Source: Urbifossiella sp043733485 (GTDB lineage: Bacteria; Planctomycetota; Planctomycetia; Gemmatales; Gemmataceae). Taken from it: a DNA stretch of 64,000 nt. Both the position numbers and the translations under genes were made by a program. Numbering within the stretch: position 1 is the first letter of the stretch; each line of letters opens with the position of its first letter. The notes beneath the pieces are model-generated. The model ran no database searches, was not told the origin of the DNA, and saw nothing but the letters and a program-made list of their open reading frames with translations. The stretch is from contig JAYTGN010000107.1 in NCBI GenBank assembly GCA_043733485.1, positions 7,972-71,971 on the forward strand, given 5' to 3'. Of this stretch, positions 1-8,554 are shown in pieces.

Positions 1-452
1 TGGCTGCGGGACGGGCCCGACGGGCGCGGGCACTTTTGCTTTTGGCCGGTGGAAGTTCAGCGAGTTGGATAAACCGTTCTCGAATCGCCTTCAGTGCCAA
101 CGGGCCAAACGATGATGCGGGTGTGTCCCCTCGTTGAGGTAATTTCAGACCCCTCTGACGGCCGCAATCTCACCCGTCGGGTTCCGAGCGCGTCGCGGTA
201 GTGCCGCACGGCGTGGTCGATGTAGGCCGCGATCACGTCGGCTACGAATGGCTCGCGGGCGTGAAGTGGTTTCTGCCACGGCTGGGCTTCCAGCTCAAGG
301 AGCAACCGGGCGAAAGCTTTTCGAAATTCTTCCGACCCATGCGGACCGGGCCGTGCGACGAAGTGCCTTTGGTGTTTTAGATCCGTCCAAACGGCGCGGG
401 CGTTCCCGCGATGCTGCTGATACTGGGGAATTGCTTTGCGAGGCCTACCCAG
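1..452 (-). pseudogene. Decayed tyrosine recombinase (integrase), N-terminal part
   Basis: Reading the minus strand from about 452 gives the N-terminal signature of planctomycete phage-type integrases: GRPRKAIPQYQQH, then HGSEEFRKAFARLL, then the SAM-like segment VADVIAAYIDHAVRHYRD. The original start appears to be CTG at 452, where relatives have ATG. Near 178-184 one base is missing, and the expected continuation GTPTGEIAAVR appears in a second frame, which meets TGA at 145-147. A third frame then carries FGPLALKAIRERFIQ (about 65-109), the usual next integrase motif. The catalytic domain would lie beyond the window edge. At least two frameshifts and one stop make this a relic. Family assignment rests on remembered motifs, not on a search. 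Confidence 0.62.
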
Positions 453-564
453 GACGGAACCCTCGTGGATTCCATCAAGATGAGAAATGCCGGTTCAGAG
501 CACAGCGTACACTAAAAGCCGGTCGATTTTTCTTCGGGGCTCTCGAAAAGCCCTTGTTTTCTAG

Positions 565-636
565 AGCGGGTGATGGGGCTCGAACCCACGACAACCTCGT
601 TGGCAACGAGGTACTCTACCACTGAGTTACACCCGC
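565..636 (-). tRNA. tRNA-Gly (GCC)
   Basis: The minus strand folds into a full cloverleaf: 7-bp acceptor GCGGGTG/CACCCGC, a D arm with TCAGTGGTAGA, anticodon stem CCTCG/CGAGG closing loop TTGCCAA (anticodon GCC), and a T arm with GGTTCGAGCCC. The discriminator base is T and CCA is not encoded. It lies 64 nt downstream of cinA on the same strand, and an integrase relic lies on its other side. Confidence 0.95.
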
Positions 637-700
637 AATTCCGCTGAGTGAAGTTTAGGGATCGACTGCCGGGCGGTCAATGGCCAAAAATCGGTACTCG

Positions 701-1951
701 TCACGCGGGCTTCGCGTTCATCAGTCTTAACCGCACCATGTTCAACGCCAACTTCGCGGTGCGGCTCATCACTTCTTGCCGCGTGCCCAGCCAGCCGTAC
801 CGCGTGACGTCCGTTCCGTCGGCGTGGGCCAGGGCCACGTACGCCGTGCCGATGGGGTTCTCTTCGGTGCCGCCGCCGGGGCCCGCGAAGCCGGTCGTCG
901 CCACCGCGAGGTCCGTTCCAAAACGTTCCCGCACGCCCTCGGCCATCGCCCGCGCCACTGGATCGCTCACCGCCCCGAAGCGTTCGAGCAAGTCGCGGGG
1001 CACGCCGAGTTCGCGGTGCTTCACGTCGTTCGTATAACTCACGATCCCGCCTTGAAAGTAATCGCTGGCACCGGGCACCTGACAAATGCGATGCGCGACG
1101 AGCCCACCCGTGATGCTCTCGGCCGAAGCCAGCGTTTGTCGCTTTTCGTGGAGCAGTTGCACGACAATGTCCTGAAGCTCCTCGGTTCCGGTTCCGAAGA
1201 CGAGGTCGCCGAGCCGTTCGCGAATGGTCTGTTCCACCGGCGCGATTTGTTCCTCCGCATCATCCAGCGTCCGGGCTCTTGCAAGAATTCGCAGCGAGAT
1301 CACGGCATCGCTGACGGTGATGCCGACCTCGGGCACGTGCCCGCGGCGGGTGAGGTCGAGCAAGCGTTCCTCGACGAGCGATTCTCCCGCTCCAAAGGTG
1401 TTGATCTTTCTCTGGATGAAGACGCCGCCGCCGAGCCCGGCTTCGAGCAGCCGAGGCCGAACCTGTTCGTCGAACATGCGGAACATTTCGCTCGGCACGC
1501 CGGGCATGGCGATGAACAGGGCCCGGCCGATTTTCATCCAGACGCCGGGGGCCGTGCCCGAGACGTTGAAGATGGCGTGGGCACCGATGGGAAAGTGGGC
1601 CTGCACGCGGTTGCGGTCCGGCATTACTCGGCCGCGCGCCGCGAACATCATGCGAATGTGGTCGAGCGAGATGGGGTCTTCTTCCAAGTCCACGCGGGCC
1701 ACGGCGGCGAGCGCTTCCCGCGTGAGGTCGTCTTGCGTCGGGCCGAGGCCGCCGGTGGAAATGACGAGGTCGGCCCGCTCGCACGCCAGGCGGATGCACT
1801 CGATGTTGTCCGCGAGGTCGTCGGCAACGGTGGTGTGGAAGCCGACCGGGATGCCGATGGCCGCGAGTTGCTGGCTGAGCCAGTGGCCGTTCGTGTCGAG
1901 GTTTTGTCCGCTGGTGATCTCGCTGCCGATCGAGAGGATTTCGGCTTTCAT
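701..1951 (-). CDS. cinA: CinA-family protein (MoCF-like domain plus NMN amidohydrolase domain)
   Basis: The 416-residue length is normal for full-length CinA. The N-terminal half (about 1-170) is the molybdopterin-binding-like domain: it opens MKAEILSIGSEITSGQ and has the STGGLGPTQDDLTREA motif, which in this family is linked to ADP-ribose/FAD pyrophosphatase activity. The C-terminal domain (about 255-410) is the PncC-type nicotinamide mononucleotide deamidase, with AESITGG and TTGFAGPGGG. Relatives usually have AESCTGG, so the Cys is Ile here; the adjacent Ser, thought to be the nucleophile, is kept. The protein is expected to act in the cytoplasm in pyridine-nucleotide salvage. It follows the sigma-54 activator gene on the same strand after about 104 nt that hold a hairpin repeat. 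Confidence 0.95.
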   Translation of the reverse strand: MKAEILSIGSEITSGQNLDTNGHWLSQQLAAIGIPVGFHTTVADDLADNIECIRLACERADLVISTGGLGPTQDDLTREALAAVARVDLEEDPISLDHIRMMFAARGRVMPDRNRVQAHFPIGAHAIFNVSGTAPGVWMKIGRALFIAMPGVPSEMFRMFDEQVRPRLLEAGLGGGVFIQRKINTFGAGESLVEERLLDLTRRGHVPEVGITVSDAVISLRILARARTLDDAEEQIAPVEQTIRERLGDLVFGTGTEELQDIVVQLLHEKRQTLASAESITGGLVAHRICQVPGASDYFQGGIVSYTNDVKHRELGVPRDLLERFGAVSDPVARAMAEGVRERFGTDLAVATTGFAGPGGGTEENPIGTAYVALAHADGTDVTRYGWLGTRQEVMSRTAKLALNMVRLRLMNAKPA

Positions 1952-1970
1952 TCCGTCTGCCTAACCGGTG

Positions 1971-1994
1971 ATCCCAGGGCTTCCGCCCTGGGCT
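1971..1994. repeat. Short GC-rich intergenic palindrome
   Basis: CCCAGGGC (1973-1980), loop TTCC, GCCCTGGG (1985-1992) is a perfect 8-bp hairpin between the sigma-54 activator and cinA. It lacks a clear U-tract on either strand. The AGCCCAGGGCGGAAGCCCTGGG form resembles short palindromes scattered between genes in Gemmata-type genomes, so it is more likely a dispersed repeat than a terminator. Confidence 0.5.
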
Positions 1995-2055
1995 AAGAAA
2001 GACGGCCGCTCCGCGGCGAAGACATCCGACCCCGGACAAGCTCGTTGTAGCCCAA

Positions 2056-3180
2056 CTACGAAACGGCTTCCACCTCGACACTCTCCTCGGGCACCTCCGC
2101 TTCCGGCTTCACGGCCACGAGCTTCGCGTCGTCGATCTTGTACTGCTCGATCTTCTTGTGGAGCGTGTTGCGGTTGATGCCCAGCCGCTCGGCAGCCTTG
2201 ATCTGCGTTCCCCCGAATTGCCGCATCACTTCCTCGATCAGTTCGCGTTCGAGGCCATCGACGAGAAACGGATGGAAGCCCTTGATCCCTGCGGAGAGCG
2301 GCGACTGAAGCCCGGCGCGAACGAGGTTGCGAATCAGCGAGCGTACGTCGTTGCCGCCACCGTTGCCGTTGGAGTTCTTGACGGGGCGAAGGGCATAGCG
2401 CGGCCGGCCGAAGCGGAGCATCTCCATCCCAATCGCGCCGCCATCCGCCATCACCACGAGGCGTTCGAGCGTGTTCTCCAACTCGCGGACGTTCCCCGGC
2501 CAATCGTGGGCCCGCAGCGAGTCCAGCACCGCCGGCGTGAGTTCCGGCACCGCGCACTTCTGCATCTCGCCGTAGCGTTTCAAGAAGAACTGCGCCAGCG
2601 GCGCGATGTCGTCGCGGCGTTCCCGCAACGGCGGCAGCACCACCGGGATCACGTTCAGCCGGTAGTACAGGTCTTCGCGAAAGCTGCCGTCCTCAACGAG
2701 TTCTTCGAGCGAAGCGTTGGTCGCGGCAATGACCCGTACATCGACGCGGATCGTCTTGCTGTCGCCGACGCGTTCGAGTTCGCGTTCTTGGAGAACGCGC
2801 AGCAGTTTGAGTTGAAGCTGCGGCGAAGTGCTGTTGATCTCGTCGAGGAAAATGGTGCCACCGTGAGCCGCCTCGAAGCGGCCAACCTTATCCGCGACCG
2901 CACCGGTGAACGATCCTTTGATGTGGCCGAAGAGTTCGCTTTCGAGCAGGTTCTCGTGCAGAGCTCCGCAGTTGACGCGCACGAAAGGGCCGCTCGCCCG
3001 GCGACTCAACTTGTGAATCGCCTTGGCAATCACTTCCTTTCCGGTGCCGGTTTCGCCCACGAGCAAGACGGTGGTCGGCCTCGGCGCGGTCAGCCGCACG
3101 AGGCGATAAACGTCTTGCATGGCGGGAGCCGTGCCCACGATCTCGGGCAGAGGCGGCTCGGCATGCTCGTTTTTGGGCAT
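2056..3180 (-). CDS. Sigma-54-dependent Fis-family transcriptional activator without a sensor domain
   Basis: A 374-residue AAA+ enhancer-binding protein. Walker A is GETGTGKE (42-49), the sigma-54 contact loop is GSFTGA (89-94; GAFTGA in most relatives), and Walker B is GGTIFLDEI (107-115). A Fis-type helix-turn-helix (GGTQIKAAERLGINRNTLHKK) sits near the C-terminus, followed by an acidic tail. Only about a dozen residues precede the AAA+ core, so there is no receiver, GAF or PAS domain; activity is presumably set by its level or by a partner. The start MPKNEHAEP at 3180 was chosen over the ATG at 3240 because the core family begins here and the upstream 20 residues are non-conserved in character. 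Target promoters cannot be seen. Confidence 0.9.
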   Translation of the reverse strand: MPKNEHAEPPLPEIVGTAPAMQDVYRLVRLTAPRPTTVLLVGETGTGKEVIAKAIHKLSRRASGPFVRVNCGALHENLLESELFGHIKGSFTGAVADKVGRFEAAHGGTIFLDEINSTSPQLQLKLLRVLQERELERVGDSKTIRVDVRVIAATNASLEELVEDGSFREDLYYRLNVIPVVLPPLRERRDDIAPLAQFFLKRYGEMQKCAVPELTPAVLDSLRAHDWPGNVRELENTLERLVVMADGGAIGMEMLRFGRPRYALRPVKNSNGNGGGNDVRSLIRNLVRAGLQSPLSAGIKGFHPFLVDGLERELIEEVMRQFGGTQIKAAERLGINRNTLHKKIEQYKIDDAKLVAVKPEAEVPEESVEVEAVS

Positions 3181-3310
3181 TGTCTCGTCGCTTCCGGGAG
3201 AGGAAGCCAGGATTCGTCCGTAAAGTCCGAGAGGCATCACTTAGTATACTGAGGCGTGCCCGCGTTCGCCACACGATTCGCCCGGAATATGGGCAGTAAG
3301 CGGATGAGTA

Positions 3311-3435
3311 ACCACGGAACCCACGGAACACACGGAAACAAAAATGAAGAATGAAGCAGGGGTATTCGGTTGTCTGCAACTAGAATCGCTCTAACACCAC
3401 CTGCTTTATTCCGTGTCTTCCGTGTATTCCGTGGT
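3311..3435. repeat. Inverted-repeat element built of 9-nt CCACGGAA-type units
   Basis: The left arm, 3311-3337, is three 9-mers (ACCACGGAA, CCCACGGAA, CACACGGAA). The right arm, 3409-3435, is its inverted copy with 3 mismatches in 27. The 71-nt spacer contains a further inner pair (AAGCAGG and CCTGCTT). The element fills the gap between the divergent sigma-54 activator and asparaginase genes. It has the same layout as the element at 25082-25239. Confidence 0.8.
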
Positions 3436-3457
3436 GAATCATTCTAACAGGTGACTC

Positions 3458-4393
3458 ATGCCCGAACCGATCGTCATTGCGACCTGGCCATTCGGGACCG
3501 CCGCGACCGATGCCGCGATGAAGCGGCTCGCCAAGGGCGATGCGGCACTCGATGCCGCGCTCGCTGGGGCTGAAGCCGTCGAAACCGACATGAGCATTCG
3601 CAACTCGGTCGGGTTCGGCAGCCTGCCCGATCGCATCGGCCGGCTCACGCTCGACGCCTGCCTCATGGAAGGCAAGACGCTGTCGTGCGGGGCCGTGGCC
3701 GGGCTCGAACACATTCGCCATCCCGCGGCCGTGGCCCGTAAGGTCATGGAGAAGACGCCGCACATTCTGCTCGTGGGTGAAGGGGCCAAGTGGTTCGCCC
3801 TGCAAAACGGCTTCCCCCTCGAATTCCCGTACACTGCCGAATCGATCAAGGAGTGGATCGACGGCCACCCGAGCAAGAAGAAGAAGGACGACAAGCCGGT
3901 CCGCATCGAGAACCCCTCGGACATCAACGTCGAGATCGACGAGAACAATCACGACACGGTGACGGTGCTGGCGTTGGACAAGAAGGGGAGCCTCGGCGGG
4001 GTGTGTACGACGAGCGGGTTGGCGTACAAGTTGCCGGGCCGCGTGGGCGATTCTCCGATCATCGGCGCGGGCCTTTACGTGGACGATCTCGCCGGCGCGG
4101 CCGGGGCCACCGGAGTGGGCGAAGAGATCATCCGCATCAACGGCAGCGCCTTCGTCGTGGAACTGATGCGAAGTGGGAAGTCGCCGCAGGAGGCGTGCGA
4201 ACTGGCCTGCAAGCGCGTGAACGCGACGGCCGTTCGTCGCGGCGTGCATCCGGCTCAGGTCGCGTTCCTGGCTCTCGACCCGAAGGGTCGCGTCGGGGCC
4301 GCGAGTACCGCGCGAACCAACTTCAAGTACGCGGTGAACAAGGGCGACAAGAGCGAACTGCTCACGGCTAAGGAAGTACCGCCCGAAGCGTGA
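3458..4393 (+). CDS. N4-(beta-N-acetylglucosaminyl)-L-asparaginase-like Ntn hydrolase
   Basis: 311 residues, the usual size of glycosylasparaginase/isoaspartyl peptidase proenzymes (peptidase family T2). The autocleavage site is HDTVTVLALD; Thr167 would become the N-terminal nucleophile after cleavage between Asp166 and Thr167. Downstream the family segments GGVCTTSGLAYKLPGRVGDSP and GAGLYVD are kept, with GATGVGEEIIR near the substrate pocket. A Lys/Asp-rich linker (about 138-165) sits just before the cleavage point. No signal peptide is visible, so a cytoplasmic enzyme acting on Asn-linked amides or isoaspartyl peptides is more likely than an exported one. Family membership is secure, but the exact substrate is not. 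Confidence 0.9.
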   Translation: MPEPIVIATWPFGTAATDAAMKRLAKGDAALDAALAGAEAVETDMSIRNSVGFGSLPDRIGRLTLDACLMEGKTLSCGAVAGLEHIRHPAAVARKVMEKTPHILLVGEGAKWFALQNGFPLEFPYTAESIKEWIDGHPSKKKKDDKPVRIENPSDINVEIDENNHDTVTVLALDKKGSLGGVCTTSGLAYKLPGRVGDSPIIGAGLYVDDLAGAAGATGVGEEIIRINGSAFVVELMRSGKSPQEACELACKRVNATAVRRGVHPAQVAFLALDPKGRVGAASTARTNFKYAVNKGDKSELLTAKEVPPEA

Positions 4394-4566
4394 ATCGCAT
4401 TGGCTTTGAAGGGAGTGCCCCTCACCTGCCGGGCTGTCCTTATGGGGTTCGTCCTTTCCGCCGCTCAGTTCCTATAATCCCGGAATCGAAATGTTGGCCG
4501 TCGGCTGGCGAATTCACTGTCGGCACGGGTTGTACGGTCGCGTTCATTCCGGATGAGATTCCGCCG

Positions 4567-5313
4567 ATGTCTTCCGCTCCTCCGTTTCCCCCGCCTCCGC
4601 CCCTCCCGCTGGCGGCAGCGGACCCGCTTCCTCCTTCCCCCTCTAGCGAAGTTCCCACGGCTCTCACTTCGCCGGAGCTTCCCGCGCCGCTCGCGCCGAC
4701 GCCCGATTCGACTCCCCAGGAACCCGAGCTTCCGCCGTTGCCCCCCGTGAAGTTCGACTGGATCGGCGGGCTGCTGAGCTACCTGATCCCCGGGTTGGGG
4801 CAGGTCTATCAGGGCCGAATCGGGAAGGGATTGCTGTTCTTCTTCGGGTTGTACGCGCTCTTCTTTTACGGGATGGGGATGGGGAACTGGTGCAACGTGT
4901 GGATGCCGGATGTCGAGGACATGCCGCCGCTGGAAGTGGCGGGCAACAAGATCGCGGGCGTTCCCAGTTCCCTCTACTATCGACCGCAGTTCCTCGGCCA
5001 ATTCTGGATCGGAGTCGCGGCATGGCCCTCGCTGGTGCAGTATCACTACTTCGATAAGACCAAGGAATCCGGACCGCTGTTCGGCACGTTTCAGCGCATG
5101 CCGCCGGAAGGTGCCGCGAACGATCCGCCCGATAAGATCACGCTGAACAAGTTGCAGCGTGAAGGGAACAAGCGTTGGGACTTGGGCTGGGTCTACACGG
5201 TGATTGCAGGCGTGCTGAACCTGTTGGTGATCTACGACGCGCTGGCCGGGCCGATGTTCCGGGAGCCGCCGCCGGGCTGGGGCAAAAAGGAAGACGAACC
5301 GTCGACGTGGTGA
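4567..5313 (+). CDS. Proline-rich membrane protein (DUF6677-like)
   Basis: 248 residues from ATG 4567. The frame is open upstream to 4390, but the intervening residues look non-coding. The first 60 residues are Pro/Ala-rich and presumably disordered. Then comes a membrane module beginning KFDWIGGLLSYLIPGLGQVY, a TM2/DUF6677-type motif (GLGQxYQGRIGKGLLFF), followed by a second hydrophobic stretch, an extracytoplasmic loop with NWCNVWMPDVED, and a C-terminal hydrophobic helix (about 215-235). The role is unknown. The 65-residue membrane protein 45 nt downstream is probably co-transcribed. Confidence 0.8.
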   Translation: MSSAPPFPPPPPLPLAAADPLPPSPSSEVPTALTSPELPAPLAPTPDSTPQEPELPPLPPVKFDWIGGLLSYLIPGLGQVYQGRIGKGLLFFFGLYALFFYGMGMGNWCNVWMPDVEDMPPLEVAGNKIAGVPSSLYYRPQFLGQFWIGVAAWPSLVQYHYFDKTKESGPLFGTFQRMPPEGAANDPPDKITLNKLQREGNKRWDLGWVYTVIAGVLNLLVIYDALAGPMFREPPPGWGKKEDEPSTW

Positions 5314-5358
5314 AGGCGGAAGAAGCGGGCGGGTCGCCCGCGCACCCAGGGAGAGTCG

Positions 5359-5556
5359 ATGACGCTTGCTCTATTGGCTGCGAGTATTTATTGGGATCTG
5401 CCCGTGCTGCTGGTCGTCGTGAGCCTCGTGTATGCGGCCACGCGCCACGACCGCTGGGACAAGATTCTGCGCGAAGGGTTCGGCTGGGGCGTCCGCATCG
5501 CGGGGTTCCTCTTCGCCATCGGCCTCGTGCTCTACCTCATGAGTACGTACATCTAA
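5359..5556 (+). CDS. Small two-helix membrane protein
   Basis: 65 residues with two predicted membrane helices (about 3-25 and 44-62) joined by a basic loop containing RHDRWDKILREG. A good ribosome site (GGGAGAG) precedes the ATG. It lies just downstream of the proline-rich membrane protein gene and ends 6 nt from the end of the convergent metallophosphoesterase gene. No family was recognised; planctomycete genomes often have such small proteins next to DUF6677-like genes. Confidence 0.75.
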   Translation: MTLALLAASIYWDLPVLLVVVSLVYAATRHDRWDKILREGFGWGVRIAGFLFAIGLVLYLMSTYI

Positions 5557-5562
5557 TCGGAA

Positions 5563-6435
5563 TCAAGCTTCGCCGAACTGCGACGTCTGCACGGTGCCCG
5601 CCGGCCATTCCAGCCGCACGAGCCGCTTGAAGTGGTAATCGCCGCCGATGTTGATTCCCCGAATGCTCCCGAACTGCGATTCGCGCGCGAAATGCGTGTG
5701 CCCGCAAAATGCGAACGGTATGCGTTCGCCCAGCGATTCGAGAAGCCGTTCGAGTTCCACGTTCCCGGAGAAGGCCTCCCAGAGCAGGCCGTCCAATTCC
5801 AGCGGTTCCTTCTTCGGATAGTTCAACCCGCGGAACGGCGGATGGTGGGTGACCACCAGTGCCGCGGGCACCCACTTCAAGGCCCGTTCCAGGTGCTCGG
5901 CTAGGGTCGCCACCACTTCGCGCGTAAACGTTTCGTCGTCGATGTTCCACCGCACGTAGTTGGCGTCGTTGTGCCGCCCGCGGAGGAAGCGCTTCGTCCG
6001 CAGGCGGTCTTGCCAATCCTCGGCCATTGCGGGCAAGCGGTCGAGGGCCCACGAGTAGTCGTACCAGTTGATGGAGCCGGCCACGGCGAGGCCTACCTCC
6101 GGAAGCACGAGCGGCTCGCGATCGAGGAAGTGAAACCCGTGCTCGGCCGCGACGCGCGGAAGGTACTCGCGATAAACGGCCAGCGAGTCGCCGCGCGGGT
6201 CGTCGTAGCGCACCCAGATGTCGTGGTTCCCAGGAACGAGGGCTTTTTGGCAGTGAAGCCCGTCGAAGAGTGCGAGGCAGCGTTCGAACTCGTCGCCGGC
6301 ACCGATGTCGCCGGCCAGGACGAGCAAGTCGGGAGGGGTTGCGAACAGGTCCGCGATGAGTGCTCGAGTGGCCTCCGTTCCGGACGGATGACGCGTTCCA
6401 TAGTGGAGGTCGGCGGTGAGCGCGATGGTGAACAT
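5563..6435 (-). CDS. Calcineurin-like metallophosphoesterase
   Basis: 290 residues carrying the whole metal-binding series of the family: TADLHYG (Asp8/His10 region), LAGDIGAG, VPGNHDIWV, VVTHHPPF and CGHTHFAR. The enzyme should hold two divalent metal ions and hydrolyse a phosphomono- or diester. No signal peptide is present, so it is cytoplasmic. The substrate is not evident from the context; it is transcribed alone and convergent with the small membrane protein gene. Confidence 0.92.
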   Translation of the reverse strand: MFTIALTADLHYGTRHPSGTEATRALIADLFATPPDLLVLAGDIGAGDEFERCLALFDGLHCQKALVPGNHDIWVRYDDPRGDSLAVYREYLPRVAAEHGFHFLDREPLVLPEVGLAVAGSINWYDYSWALDRLPAMAEDWQDRLRTKRFLRGRHNDANYVRWNIDDETFTREVVATLAEHLERALKWVPAALVVTHHPPFRGLNYPKKEPLELDGLLWEAFSGNVELERLLESLGERIPFAFCGHTHFARESQFGSIRGINIGGDYHFKRLVRLEWPAGTVQTSQFGEA

Positions 6436-6563
6436 GGTTGCGAATTCGTCGGGCGAGACTCGAGGGCTTCTCCCACTCCCCTCACGTTACCGCAAAATCG
6501 CCGAGGCGTGTGCTTCTCAACGTGCCGAAGTTCGCGAGGCGGTTCGCCGGATGTGCGGCCTAT

Positions 6564-8450
6564 TCAGCCTTTGCCGTCGAGGATGGGAATCGCGAACTCC
6601 ACTTTCCCAATGCGTACTTCCTCGTACCCGATCGAGACAACGCCGAGGGCGGGGCCGACGGGCGCTTCCCACGGAACCACGAGATCGAACGTGAGGCGGT
6701 GCGGTTGGCCCTTCCATTTGAACGCACCCAACGGATTCGTCACCGACGTGTGAGCGAGGGTGACGTGAACGTCCAAGTGCGAACCGCGAATCAATTCCCG
6801 GGCCAGCGGTGCCGTGCCGAGCAGGATCGCATCGTGGTGAAAGGCGCGCACCAGCGTTCCTACGCTATCCGCAACCGAAGGCGAATGGAGGAACACCGTG
6901 AGTTTCGGAGTCTGCGTGTGAGCGGCACCTGCAGGCCCGAACACGCTCACCTGAACTTGGTCCCCCGGCGTTTGCCAGAAGAGCACTTTGCGCTTCATCT
7001 TTTTCCAAATGTACGTTCCCGACGGTCGTTCGGAGCTCGGCATCACCGAGACCAACTTCGCAGTCGCGGCGTTCCACTGCCCCGAGGATGGGCTTTTCGT
7101 TGGAAGAGGCGGCAGAGGAGCGGCGGGAAGTTCGGGGGGGGGCAGCAGGCCGAGGTTCTTTCGCACCTCGGGTGGAGCAGCCGCGAGGGGGCGATTCGTT
7201 ACGGTCGAGGTGGCCCACTGCGCGGGCCGCGGCGTCTCGACCGATTCGGGAGAAGGTACGGCGACAATCGGTTCTGGAGATTCGTCGGGTAGCTCGAAGT
7301 GAACGGAAGCTTCGGTCCCGTCGCGTTCGGCTGGCCGGAGCAGTGCCGCCGGTGGAACCCAGGACACACCGGACTGTGCCGAATCGGAACCGCTTCCGGA
7401 GCGCCGAGACGTTGGCTCGAGCTCGAACGAGGCTTCCGACCCCGGCACTGCGACCATTCCCACCAGTTCCGCCAGCACTTCGCGCGCTTCGTCCATGCAC
7501 GAGAATCGTGCCGCGGGGTCTGGATTGAGCATCCGCGCGATGACGGCCGCGAGACCGGCTGGGATCGTGCTGCGTTCTAGCTCCCGACTCGCATTCGCAG
7601 TCAAGGACGGAGGCAACCCCGTGAGGGCGAAGAACCCAATGGCTCCGAGCGAATACTGATCCGAGGCCGGCATCGGATTGGCGGGGTCCGCGACCCACTC
7701 CGGTGCCGAGAAATCGAACGCGCCGGCCACGGCCAGTGAGGACGACATCGTATCGAAGAGCGATTCCTCGACCGCCAGGTTCCGCGCCAGCAACAGGCCC
7801 GCGCCGAACTCCAACAAGCGCGGCAACTCGTTCGGATTCCAAACGATGGTCTGAGGCGTGAGCAGCCCGTGAACGACTTGCCGTGCGTGGCACTCGGCCA
7901 GCGCCCCGGCCAGATACGCCAACAACTGAGCGGTGGCGGTCGGCGAAAGCAGCGAACCCGGAGCCACGCGATCCGCCAACAGCTCGCCGTCGACCAACGG
8001 CCAAACTAAGTAGTGGAAGCCGTTCGCCGAATCGGCATCCACGAGCGGAACGATCGAGGGATTCGCACTGAGTCCGGAGAGCGTTCGAACGAGCTGCTTG
8101 GCTTGCTTCGCTTGCCAGAGGCTGCGCAACGGCAGCACGCGAATCGCGAATTGCTGCTTCCCCTTGCTCGCCCGAAAGATCGGCCCGAACGCTCCGACGT
8201 GATGCGGTTCCAGCAGCCGATAGGGTCCGACCGCCAGCGAGCGCGCTTGCCCGGAGAGCGCCCGTTCGGCCTGATAGGCCGTCAGTTCTCCCCGCGCCAC
8301 GAGGAATTGCGCCAAGCCGGTCGCGCCACCGCCCGGGAATTCCGATGCTAACTCGTTGAACCGTTGGTGCTTGAGCAGGTGGAAACGATCGAGCTCGTCC
8401 GCCAGTCCGGCGGCATCCAGGATCGTCGCGGCAAACGGGAGGGACATCAT
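6564..8450 (-). CDS. Predicted pseudokinase with C-terminal beta-sandwich domain
   Basis: 628 residues from ATG 8450. An N-terminal helical domain (1-70; LVARGELTAYQAERALSG) of the kind that precedes planctomycete Ser/Thr kinases leads into a protein-kinase fold (about 75-345). The fold can be traced, but the catalytic residues are altered: the VAIK lysine is Arg (FAIR, Arg104), HRDLKPxN is HGLLTPQTI (194-202) and DFG is EFG (214-216). The APE segment survives as SAPEW. A Pro/Ser-rich linker follows, then a C-terminal beta domain (about 480-625, QVQVSVFGPAG ... FAIPIL) like the unnamed module found after TIR or kinase domains in bacterial signalling proteins. An alternative TTG start at 8558 would overlap the upstream LRR gene by four bases (TTGA) and add 36 residues. 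I expect a scaffold or ligand-sensing role, not phosphotransfer. Confidence 0.82.
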   Translation of the reverse strand: MMSLPFAATILDAAGLADELDRFHLLKHQRFNELASEFPGGGATGLAQFLVARGELTAYQAERALSGQARSLAVGPYRLLEPHHVGAFGPIFRASKGKQQFAIRVLPLRSLWQAKQAKQLVRTLSGLSANPSIVPLVDADSANGFHYLVWPLVDGELLADRVAPGSLLSPTATAQLLAYLAGALAECHARQVVHGLLTPQTIVWNPNELPRLLEFGAGLLLARNLAVEESLFDTMSSSLAVAGAFDFSAPEWVADPANPMPASDQYSLGAIGFFALTGLPPSLTANASRELERSTIPAGLAAVIARMLNPDPAARFSCMDEAREVLAELVGMVAVPGSEASFELEPTSRRSGSGSDSAQSGVSWVPPAALLRPAERDGTEASVHFELPDESPEPIVAVPSPESVETPRPAQWATSTVTNRPLAAAPPEVRKNLGLLPPPELPAAPLPPLPTKSPSSGQWNAATAKLVSVMPSSERPSGTYIWKKMKRKVLFWQTPGDQVQVSVFGPAGAAHTQTPKLTVFLHSPSVADSVGTLVRAFHHDAILLGTAPLARELIRGSHLDVHVTLAHTSVTNPLGAFKWKGQPHRLTFDLVVPWEAPVGPALGVVSIGYEEVRIGKVEFAIPILDGKG

Positions 8451-8554
8451 GGCGGATTCGGCCGTACGAACGGAGCGGCACCCGTACGAGCATAGAACGC
8501 GTTCCCTGCGAAGGGCTGCGATTTCCGCTTCGATTGAGGGCTCGGTTGGAATGC

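Noticed and set aside
1..72. Plus-strand 23-codon open tail ending TAA
   Set aside because: It reads sensibly by chance, but the same DNA on the other strand is the third frame of the integrase relic.
158..380. Plus-strand frame with a protein-like C-terminus
   Set aside because: It is the antisense of the integrase N-terminal domain, whose motifs fit a known family; the plus frame has no family support.
3181..3240. Upstream ATG for the sigma-54 activator
   Set aside because: The additional 20 residues lack character and there is no better ribosome site; MPKNE is preferred.
3311..3435. A CRISPR-like array from the 9-nt repeats
   Set aside because: Units are only 9 nt, adjacent without spacers and in inverted arms; no CRISPR array is present in the window.
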